Source of the DNA: Bacteroidales bacterium
Lineage (GTDB): Bacteria; Bacteroidota; Bacteroidia; Bacteroidales; Bacteroidaceae
Assembly (NCBI GenBank): GCA_004556745.1
Contig: SFFY01000097.1
Location: 1 to 5,941, forward strand
Length of the DNA stretch: 5,941 nt
Direction: 5' to 3'
This document shows positions 1 to 5,941 of the stretch, one piece after another (within the stretch, counting starts at the first letter, position 1; the number at the start of each line of letters is the position of its first letter). The notes under the pieces were generated by a model. The model was not told the origin of the DNA. It saw nothing but the letters and a program-made list of their open reading frames with translations, and ran no database searches. The position numbers and the translations under genes are program-made.

Positions 1-1
1 A

Positions 2-454
2 ATGAACAACAAGAAGAAAAACGAGGGTCAGACCGACTTTTCCTATTACGGTCTGTACCTGCTGGACTATCTCCGCACGAACAAGTTTGAACAGGCTGAC
101 GACACCGCTTTCATACGGGAACGGGCCGACCGTGCCGCCGAAACGTATGAGAGGGCACGGCTTGAAGGCTATCCCGCCGATGGTGCGCAGGAACTGGCGA
201 TGGACACGCTGCTGCGCGGGCTGCATTATTCCCGTTACGCCATCCTCCGCGAAGTCGTGGAAAACGAGTTTGCCGATGAAGTGCCGGAAGAGAAGCGTGA
301 AGCCTTTGTCCTGAAACTGCTGCCGCTTGTCGGCAACGTGTTCTCCGTCTATGACCTCTCGGATGACAATTTCGCCCTGTCTTCCGATTACGACCTGCTC
401 TACACGGAGCTGACGGGAGCAACCGTCCTTTACTTAGACGAATATGGCGTTTAA
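2..454 (+). CDS. DUF1896 family protein, ICE-associated small acidic protein
   Basis: This 150-residue protein has no known biochemical function. I recognise the DUF1896 pattern from its start, with a Tyr-Tyr-Gly-Leu-Tyr-Leu-Leu-x-Tyr-Leu-Arg motif at residues 15-25, and from its overall helical, acidic character. There is no signal peptide, membrane segment or catalytic motif, so it is probably cytoplasmic. The ATG is the second base of the window, so an upstream start cannot be excluded, but the family usually has about this length and begins shortly before the Tyr-Tyr-Gly motif. The stop TAA (452-454) overlaps the methylase-helicase start ATG (444-446) by 11 bases, which suggests one transcript and translational coupling. 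In Bacteroidetes conjugative transposons this family commonly sits directly before the methylase-helicase gene, so I infer an accessory role to it. The family call is fairly sure; the function is unknown. Confidence 0.85.
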   Translation: MNNKKKNEGQTDFSYYGLYLLDYLRTNKFEQADDTAFIRERADRAAETYERARLEGYPADGAQELAMDTLLRGLHYSRYAILREVVENEFADEVPEEKREAFVLKLLPLVGNVFSVYDLSDDNFALSSDYDLLYTELTGATVLYLDEYGV

Positions 455-2351
455 CCGCAAACAGAAACTGCGGGACAACATCGAGGCGATACGGACGGCA
501 TTCATCCTTGACAGGGAAAATAGGACAGCGACAACCGAAGAGCGTGCCATACTTCAAAGGTACTGCGGTTTCGGCGGTCTGAAATGTATCCTCAACCCTG
601 CAAAGGAACTGACGGATGCCGTCCGGTGGGCGAAATCCGACCTCGAACTGTTCGCCCCGACGGTGGAGCTGCACAGGCTTATCCGTGAGAACAGCAAGGA
701 CGAAACAGAGTACAAGCGGTTTGTGGATTCGCTGAAAGCGTCCGTGCTGACCGCTTTCTACACCCCCAAAGAGATAACCGACACCATCGCGGACGTGCTG
801 GCAGATTACAGCGTCCGCCCCGCCCGTATGCTCGAACCGTCGGCAGGTGTCGGCGTGTTCGTGGATTCCATGCTGCGGCACAGCCCCAATGCGGATGTGA
901 TGGCTTTCGAGAAGGATCTGCTCACGGGTACAATCTTGAGGCATCTCTATCCCGACCAGAAAATGCGCACCTGCGGTTTTGAGAAAATCGAAAGACCGTT
1001 CAACAATTATTTCGACTTGGCGGTGTCCAACATTCCGTTCGGTGACATTGCCGTGTTCGACGCGGAGTTTCAGCGGAGCGACTCTTTCGGCAGACGCTCC
1101 GCCCAGAAAACCATCCACAACTATTTCTTTCTCAAAGGACTGGATGCCGTGCGTGACGGCGGTATCGTGGCGTTCATCACCTCGCAAGGGGTATTGAATA
1201 GCACCAAGACCTCCGTGCGTAACGAGCTGTTCAGTCAGGCCAATCTGGTATCCGCGATACGCCTGCCCAACAACCTGTTCACGGACAACGCGGGCACGGA
1301 GGTGGGCAGTGACCTGATTGTCCTGCAAAAGAACCTCAGCAAGAAGGAAATGTCGCAGGACGAGCGGCTGATGACCGTGATACAGACGGACACGAAAACC
1401 GCCCTGACCGACAACGCCTATTTCATCCACCACCCGGAACGCATCGTGCATACGATGGCGAAACTTGACACAGACCCCTACGGGAAGCCCGCTATGGTTT
1501 ATCTGCACGAGGGCAAGGCAGCAGGCATCGCCGGGGATTTGCGCCGTATGCTCGACGAGGATTTCCATTACAGGCTTGCCATGCGCTTGTATTCGGGTTC
1601 AATCCGGCAGGCAGGAACGGAAGAAAAAGTTGCCGTTCAAAATAAAGTAGAGCGTCCTGCCATAAAATTGGAAACAGTATCCTCGGCGCAGACGGTGGAA
1701 ACTCCGACAGAAAAGCCGCAACCCGCAGATGAAAAGCCGGAGATAGAACCGCGCCCGCAATATTCCGCAGGCGTGCAGCTCACCCTGCTTGACCTCTGGG
1801 GGATGACGGAAGAGGTCAGCCAACCGAAAACCTCCAAAAAGAAAAAGACGGTGAAAAAGGCAGTTACGGCAAAGTCCACTCCGCCCAAACCGAAAGTCAC
1901 GGTTACACCGACAGCTCCAACTGCAAAACCCGCAATGGAGAATAAGGAGGTGAAAGCGGAGAACACCGCCAAGCCTGCCGACCCGGACGACATCTATGCC
2001 ACACTGGACTGGGATACCAATCCTCCCATCAACGGTTTCTATGAAATGATGATGGGTTTGACGCCGGAGCGTAGGAAAGAACTTCGGGAACTGGCAAGGC
2101 AGCATAACGAGAAACAAGTGGCGGAAAAGACGGAAGTGAAAGCCGTGCCGGAAACTTCCCGTGAGCAGCCACGACAGGAGGAAACACAGCCGGAGGCAGT
2201 CGCCGCACCTGCCGTTACAGATACCCCATCGGAAGCGGTGGGGACTTTCCTTTTCCCCGACATCGAAGCGGAAAAGCCGAAGGAGGAAGTCGTGGACCTT
2301 TCTCCGCGTGCCTACCACCGCACGCCGGAGATGCACCTGCGCGAAGGGTGA
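444..2351 (+). CDS. N-6 adenine DNA methyltransferase part (segment 1 of the split methylase-helicase)
   Basis: This 635-codon segment carries a Rossmann-type gamma-class N6-adenine methyltransferase domain. The SAM-binding motif I is MLEPSAGVGVF at residues 129-139. An acidic residue after a beta strand (AFEKD, Glu156) should bind the ribose of SAM. Motif IV reads SNIPFGD at residues 195-201, a variant of Asn-Pro-Pro-Tyr/Phe. A later strand pattern (FFLKGLDAVRDGGIVAF, from residue 228) is typical of these enzymes. The N-terminal YCGFGGL motif is common in large methylase-helicase fusions. Residues from about 385 on are a Pro/Lys/Thr/Glu-rich linker. The ATG at 444 overlaps the DUF1896 stop; no clear Shine-Dalgarno sequence precedes it, which is usual in Bacteroidetes. 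The TGA at 2349-2351 is premature, because homologous coding resumes immediately in frame 1. The methylase domain itself is intact and could fold alone. Confidence 0.85.
   Translation: MAFNRKQKLRDNIEAIRTAFILDRENRTATTEERAILQRYCGFGGLKCILNPAKELTDAVRWAKSDLELFAPTVELHRLIRENSKDETEYKRFVDSLKASVLTAFYTPKEITDTIADVLADYSVRPARMLEPSAGVGVFVDSMLRHSPNADVMAFEKDLLTGTILRHLYPDQKMRTCGFEKIERPFNNYFDLAVSNIPFGDIAVFDAEFQRSDSFGRRSAQKTIHNYFFLKGLDAVRDGGIVAFITSQGVLNSTKTSVRNELFSQANLVSAIRLPNNLFTDNAGTEVGSDLIVLQKNLSKKEMSQDERLMTVIQTDTKTALTDNAYFIHHPERIVHTMAKLDTDPYGKPAMVYLHEGKAAGIAGDLRRMLDEDFHYRLAMRLYSGSIRQAGTEEKVAVQNKVERPAIKLETVSSAQTVETPTEKPQPADEKPEIEPRPQYSAGVQLTLLDLWGMTEEVSQPKTSKKKKTVKKAVTAKSTPPKPKVTVTPTAPTAKPAMENKEVKAENTAKPADPDDIYATLDWDTNPPINGFYEMMMGLTPERRKELRELARQHNEKQVAEKTEVKAVPETSREQPRQEETQPEAVAAPAVTDTPSEAVGTFLFPDIEAEKPKEEVVDLSPRAYHRTPEMHLREG
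1590..2340 (+). other. Disordered Pro/Lys/Glu-rich linker with short conserved-looking islands (inside segment 1)
   Basis: The codons here encode about 250 residues dominated by Pro, Lys, Thr, Glu and Ala, with a Lys-rich stretch (KKKKTVKKA, from about 1836), which indicates an extended, flexible tether between the methylase and helicase halves. Three hydrophobic islands stand out from the low-complexity background: VQLTLLDLWG (1773-1802), a DIYATLDWDTNPP...MGLTPERRKELR stretch (about 1989-2090), and FLFPDIE (2247-2267). Such islands in a disordered linker usually act as docking peptides, but no partner can be named from the sequence alone. Confidence 0.6.
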
Positions 2352-2352
2352 C
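2346..2352 (+). other. Frameshift junction 1, premature TGA
   Basis: Frame 3 ends Arg-Glu-Gly-stop (TGA 2349-2351). Frame 1 continues from GAC at 2350 as DRGRHNIGYLKD, which reads as the natural continuation. The net change is +1 modulo 3, so it is either one extra base or a loss of 3n+2 bases. I recall relatives with a few more residues between the Arg-Glu-Gly and the Asp-Arg-Gly-Arg, which favours a small deletion of perhaps 8-14 bases; that size is a guess. Confidence 0.7.
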
Positions 2353-4149
2353 CGGGGGCGTCATAACATCGGCTACCTGAAAGACATCACGCCATACGGG
2401 GCGACATTCCAGCCGCTCGACCTGAAAGGATACCAGAAGGAAAAGGCGTTGTTGTATGTGTCGCTGCGTGACGCCTACGAGCGTCTGTACCGTTATGAAT
2501 CGCTCCGGCGCGAGGCAAATGTTCCGTGGCGAGAGCATCTGAATACCTGTTACGATGAGTTTGTCATGCGCTACGGCAACCTCAACGCCAAGCAGAACGT
2601 GAAGTTAGTGATGATGGATGCGGGCGGGCGCGACATCCTTTCGCTGGAACGGATGGAAAACGGAAAGTTCGTCAAGGCGGACATCTTCGAGCATCCTGTT
2701 TCCTTCGCGGTGGAGAGCCATGCCAACGTAGGCTCTCCCGAAGAAGCCCTGTCTGCGTCGCTCAACAAATATGGTACGGTCAATCTCGACTATATGCGGG
2801 AGATAACCGACAGCACGGCGGAGGATTTGCTCACTGCCCTGCAAGGGCGCATCTACTACAATCCGCTCGTGACCGGTTACGAAATCAAAGACCGTTTCAT
2901 CGCCGGAAATGTCATAGAGAAAGCGGAACGCATAGAGGCATGGATGGGTGACAATCCCGAAAATGAGCGTATGCCGGAGGTGAAGCAGGCGTTGGAGGCT
3001 CTGAAAGATGCCGAGCCGCAGCGCATCGCCTTCGAGGATCTGGACTTCAATTTCGGGGAACGCTGGATTCCGACGGGTGTCTATGCCGCCTACATGAGCC
3101 GGCTGTTCGACACGGAGGTGAAAATCGCCTATTCCGCAAGCATGGACGAGTTTTCGGTGGTGTGCGGCTACCGCACCATGAAAATCACGGACGAGTTTCT
3201 GGTGAAGGGGTATTACCGGAACTATGACGGTATGCACCTCCTAAAACACGCCCTGCACAACACCTGCCCTGACATGATGAAGTCCATCGGCAAGGACGAG
3301 CATGGCAACGACATCAAGATGCGCGACAGCGAGGGAATACAACTCGCCAACGCCAAGATTGACGAGATACGAAACGGCTTCTCCGAATGGCTCGAAGAGC
3401 AGTCGCCGCAGTTCAAGGAGCGGCTTGTGACGATGTATAACCGCAAGTTCAACTGTTTCGTGCGCCCGCGCTACGACGGCTCCCATCAGACCTTTCCCGA
3501 CCTCAACCTGAAAGGGCTGGCAAGCCGGGGTATCAAGAGCGTCTATCCCTCACAGATGGATTGCGTCTGGATGTTGAAACAGAACGGCGGCGGAATTTGC
3601 GACCACGAGGTGGGAACCGGTAAGACGCTGATAATGTGCATCGCCGCGCATGAGATGAAGCGTCTGAATTTGGCACACAAGCCGATGATTATCGGGCTGA
3701 AAGCCAACGTTGCGGAGATTGCAGCCACCTATCAGGCGGCATATCCCAACGCACGTATTCTGTACGCTTCGGAGAAGGACTTTTCGACCGCCAACCGTGT
3801 GCGCTTCTTCAATAATATAAAGAACAACGACTACGATTGCGTCATCATGTCGCACGACCAGTTCGGCAAGATACCGCAGTCGCCGGAATTGCAGCAGCGC
3901 ATCCTGCAAGCAGAGCTTGACACGGTGGAGGAAAACCTCGAAGTGCTACGGCAGCAGGGAAAGAACGTGTCGCGGGCGATGCTGAAAGGATTGGAGAAGC
4001 GCAAGCACAACCTTGAAGCGAAGCTGGAGAAGGTGGAACACGCCATAAAGTCACGCACGGACGACGTGGTGGATTTCAAGCAGATGGGCAACGCGCCACG
4101 ACCGTGTGGCGGGATTGGGAAACAGCGAGGGAAGCCAGAAGGCACTTAA
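2350..4149 (+). CDS. Inter-domain region and helicase N-terminal lobe (segment 2 of the split methylase-helicase)
   Basis: Frame 1 carries the middle of the fusion protein. FGERWIP (3052-3072) and the YNRKFN...YDGSH...FPDL stretch (3436-3507) are characteristic of DarB-like methylase-helicases. A Q-motif-like P-x-Q-x-D-C-x-W precedes Walker A, DHEVGTGKT (3601-3627), whose Lys codon is 3622-3624. Motif Ia-like (IIGLKANVAEIAATY) and a VIMSHDQFGKI motif follow, then a charged coiled coil (about 3886-4068). The expected DExH box is missing: after DFKQMG the frame runs into a nonsense tail (about 4090-4146) and TAA. No good start lies at the 5' end. The frame is open upstream to a GTG at 2161, but residues encoded there are an Arg/Ser-rich shadow of segment 1. 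It would need frameshifting or an internal start to be made, and should not hydrolyse ATP productively. Confidence 0.8.
   Translation, partial: DRGRHNIGYLKDITPYGATFQPLDLKGYQKEKALLYVSLRDAYERLYRYESLRREANVPWREHLNTCYDEFVMRYGNLNAKQNVKLVMMDAGGRDILSLERMENGKFVKADIFEHPVSFAVESHANVGSPEEALSASLNKYGTVNLDYMREITDSTAEDLLTALQGRIYYNPLVTGYEIKDRFIAGNVIEKAERIEAWMGDNPENERMPEVKQALEALKDAEPQRIAFEDLDFNFGERWIPTGVYAAYMSRLFDTEVKIAYSASMDEFSVVCGYRTMKITDEFLVKGYYRNYDGMHLLKHALHNTCPDMMKSIGKDEHGNDIKMRDSEGIQLANAKIDEIRNGFSEWLEEQSPQFKERLVTMYNRKFNCFVRPRYDGSHQTFPDLNLKGLASRGIKSVYPSQMDCVWMLKQNGGGICDHEVGTGKTLIMCIAAHEMKRLNLAHKPMIIGLKANVAEIAATYQAAYPNARILYASEKDFSTANRVRFFNNIKNNDYDCVIMSHDQFGKIPQSPELQQRILQAELDTVEENLEVLRQQGKNVSRAMLKGLEKRKHNLEAKLEKVEHAIKSRTDDVVDFKQMGNAPRPCGGIGKQRGKPEGT
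4084..4099 (+). other. Deletion junction 2, loss of the helicase Walker B (DExH) segment
   Basis: Frame 1 is good through Gln-Met-Gly (ending at 4089). Frame 2 is good from Thr-Arg-His-Asp-Arg-Val (from 4091). In SF2 helicases of this type the Met-Gly is followed by a strand ending in Asp-Glu-x-His and a short Phe-Lys-Asn-like segment before the Thr-Arg-His. None of this is present in any of the three forward frames between 3859 and 4211. I infer a deletion of about 50 bases, of size 3n+2 given the frame change. Confidence 0.72.
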
Positions 4150-5941
4150 CATGCTCTTTGCCATACGCACCATACAGGAGCGCACAGGAAAAGACTTGGG
4201 TGCGACCTTCCTCTCCGGCACGACTATCAGCAACTCACTGACTGAATTGTACCTGCTGTTCAAGTACCTGCGCCCGAAGGAGCTGGAACGGCAGGACATA
4301 AGGTGTTTCGACGCTTGGGCGGCGATATTTGCCAAGAAGACGACGGATTTTGAATTTAACGTGACGAACAATGTGGTCCAGAAGGAGCGTTTCCGCTACT
4401 TCATCAAAGTGCCGGAGCTTGCCGCCTTCTATAATGAAATCACGGACTACCGCACGGCGGAGGATGTGGGCGTTGACCGTCCTGCCAAGAACGAGATACT
4501 GCACCATATACCGCCCACGCCGGAACAGGAGGACTTCATACAGAAACTGATGCAGTTCGCCAAGACGGGCGATGCCACCTTGTTGGGCAGGCTGCCGCTT
4601 TCGGAAACGGAAGAAAAGGCGAAGATGCTCATCGCCACGGACTATGCCCGGAAAATGGCACTCGACATGCGCATGATAGACCCGAATTACGAAGATCATC
4701 CCGACAACAAAGCGAGTCACTGTGCCAAGATGATCGCGGAGTATTATCAAAAATACGACGCCCAGAAAGGCACGCAGTTCGTTTTCTCTGATTTGGGGAC
4801 ATACCAGCCGGGCGACGGGTGGAACGTCTATTCGGAAATCAAGCGCAAACTGACGGAGGACTACGGTATACCGCCAAGCGAGGTGCGCTTCATTCAGGAG
4901 TGCAAGACCGACAAGGCGCGGAAGGCGGTGATAGACGCCATGAACGCCGGGACGGTGCGTGTGCTGTTCGGCTCTACCTCTATGCTCGGAACGGGTGTGA
5001 ACGCCCAGAAACGGTGTGTGGCTATCCATCATCTCGATACGCCGTGGCGACCGTCCGACTTGCAACAGCGTGACGGACGCGGAGTTAGGGCAGGTAATGA
5101 GATTGCCAAACATTTCGCCGGGAACAACGTGGATGTAATCATCTACGCGGTGGAGAAGTCACTGGACAGCTACAAGTTCAACCTCCTGCACTGCAAGCAG
5201 ACTTTCATAAGCCAGCTCAAAAGCGGTGCGATGGGTGCGCGTACCATCGACGAGGGGGCAATGGACGAAAAATCGGGCATGAATTTCTCGGAATACATGG
5301 CGTTGCTCTCCGGCAATACCGACCTGTTGGACAAGGCGAAACTGGAAAAGCGGATCGCATCGCTCGAAGGGGAACGCAAGTCGTTCAACAAGGGCAAGCG
5401 TGATTCGGAGTTCAAGCTGGAGTCAAAGACCGGCGAGTTGCGCAACAACACGGCTTTCATAGATGCCATGACGGAGGACTGGAACCGCTTCCTGTCGGTG
5501 GTGCAGACCGACAAGGAGGGCAACCGCCTTAATATAATAAAGGTGGACGGAGTGGATTCCGCCGATGAGAAGGTCATCGGAAAGCGTTTGCAGGAGATAG
5601 CCAAGAATGCCACGACCGGAGGGTTGTACACGCAGGTCGGTGAACTTTACGGTTTTCCGATAAAGGTGGTGAGCGAAAGGATACTCAAAGAGGGATTGGA
5701 GTTCACCGACAACCGCTTCGTGGTCGAGGGGAACTACAAGTACACCTACAACAACGGGCATCTGGCGATGGCTGACCCGTTGGCCGCCGCCCGCAACTTC
5801 CTCAACGCGATGGAGAGGATACCCTCCATCATCGACCAGTACAAGGCGAAGAACGAGGTGCTGGAGATGGAGATACCGCAGTTACAGGAGATAGCGGGTA
5901 AGGTGTGGAAGAAGGAGGACGAGCTGAAGCAGTTGAAGTCC
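4097..5941 (+). CDS. Helicase C-terminal lobe and coiled-coil tail (segment 3 of the split methylase-helicase, 3' partial)
   Basis: Frame 2 is open to the last base (final codon 5939-5941), so the 3' end is outside the window. It starts as HDRVAGLGNSEGSQKALNML, then motif III, LSGTTISNS (4211-4237). The RecA-like second lobe follows: FSDLGTY (motif IV-like, near 4786), motif V GSTSMLGTGVNAQKR (4970-5014), and motif VI QQRDGRGVRAGN (5063-5098) with the arginines expected to contact ATP. Beyond the helicase come a Lys/Glu-rich coiled coil (about 5327-5450), a small globular stretch, and a second coiled coil running off the end. The first in-frame ATG is 4151-4153, just after the segment 2 stop at 4147-4149. 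Motifs III, V and VI look intact, so decay has not spread here. The boundary at 4097 marks homology, not a start codon. Confidence 0.8.
4137..4153 (+). promoter_or_regulatory. Possible stop-restart site before segment 3
   Basis: The segment 2 stop TAA (4147-4149) is separated by one base from an ATG (4151-4153) in the segment 3 frame. An AGAAGG (4137-4142) lies 8 bases before the ATG, a plausible Shine-Dalgarno spacing. Ribosomes ending segment 2 could therefore restart and make the C-terminal lobe alone. The AGAAGG is also simply coding sequence for Gln-Lys in the original frame, and Bacteroidetes depend little on Shine-Dalgarno pairing, so this is weak. Confidence 0.25.

Larger units (their letters stand above)
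444..5941 (+). pseudogene. Broken N-6 DNA methylase / SF2 helicase fusion gene, 3' end outside the window
   Basis: Read across two lesions, this is one gene for a giant methyltransferase-helicase of over 1,800 residues within the window, still open at the right edge. Order: methyltransferase (about residues 1-380), disordered linker (about 385-620), inter-domain region with an FGERWIP motif, helicase lobe 1 with Walker A, helicase lobe 2 with motifs V and VI, and a coiled-coil C-terminus. The reading frame changes from 3 to 1 near 2349 and from 1 to 2 near 4088-4096. The second change coincides with loss of the DExH segment. Known relatives are the DarB-like 'polyvalent' proteins of phages and conjugative elements, linked to protection from restriction. 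No other stop or frame change was found, so decay is recent, or the lesions are assembly errors. The fusion architecture is solid; 'pseudogene' is my inference. Confidence 0.75.

Noticed and set aside
111..1568. Long minus-strand open frame of 485 codons opposite the methylase domain
   Set aside because: It is antisense to a well-recognised methyltransferase, has no recognisable motif, and is rich in His, Arg, Val and Cys, as expected for the complement of GC-rich coding DNA.
1836..1859. A-rich run (AAAAAGAAAAAG) as a programmed -1 slippery site
   Set aside because: It lacks the A-AAA-AAG heptamer in the zero frame, and no meaningful frame is entered by a -1 shift. It simply encodes the Lys-rich linker.
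2161..2349. GTG at 2161 as the true start of a separate helicase gene
   Set aside because: The first 63 codons in this frame give an Arg/Ser-rich shadow of segment 1. Homology-like sequence begins only at 2350.
2346..2352. Programmed +1 frameshift at GGG TGA C, similar to release factor 2
   Set aside because: The codon before the stop is GGG rather than the slippery CUU of prfB, there is no convincing upstream Shine-Dalgarno-like stimulator, and the second break loses coding sequence, so mutation explains both better.
4084..4150. Intein or intron at the second break
   Set aside because: Sequence is missing rather than added, and there is no room for an insert between the two good frames.
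4235..5113. Minus-strand open frame of 292 codons opposite the helicase C-lobe
   Set aside because: It lies opposite clear helicase motifs III, V and VI and shows no domain of its own.
1..5941. CRISPR arrays, tRNA or rRNA genes, insertion sequences, attachment sites or terminators
   Set aside because: No repeated spacers, inverted-repeat pairs, hairpin plus T-run or RNA-like sequence was seen. The window is coding throughout.

Overview
The window looks like part of the DNA-processing module of a Bacteroidetes integrative conjugative element of the CTnDOT type. This rests on protein recognition and was not tested by a search. Two plus-strand genes fill the window with no intergenic gap. The first is a small DUF1896-type protein (2-454). 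It overlaps by 11 bases the start of a very large gene encoding an N-6 DNA methylase fused to a superfamily 2 (SNF2/DEAH-like) helicase (444 to beyond the right edge). From general knowledge of such elements, this pair usually lies near a DUF3945/DUF4099 protein and a type IA topoisomerase, but neither is inside the window. The coding sequence is visibly GC-rich and uses codons such as CGC, GCC and CTG, which fits ICE transfer genes rather than an AT-leaning Bacteroides core; I did not count the GC.

The main result is that the methylase-helicase gene is broken twice. Segment 1 (444-2351, frame 3) carries the methyltransferase domain and a long Pro/Lys/Glu-rich linker, and ends at a premature TGA. 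Homologous reading resumes at once in frame 1 (2350-4149) with the inter-domain region and the N-terminal helicase lobe, including Walker A. That frame ends in a 19-residue out-of-frame tail and TAA. Reading resumes in frame 2 (from about 4094-4097, open to base 5941) with helicase motif III, the C-terminal lobe with motifs V and VI, and a coiled-coil C-terminus.

The second break is more than a frame slip. The expected DExH (Walker B, motif II) segment is absent from all three forward frames between the motif Ib-like region and motif III, so it has apparently been deleted. Outside the two junctions about 5.5 kb has no stop in the expected frame. Either the inactivation is recent or the sequence has two local errors.

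Functionally, the fused protein resembles the DarB-like 'polyvalent' methylase-helicases of phages and conjugative elements, which are thought to protect or process incoming element DNA. Here the methylase part could still be made as a 635-residue protein, while the helicase should be inactive as sequenced. No RNA gene, CRISPR array, insertion sequence, attachment site, terminator or recognisable promoter was seen.
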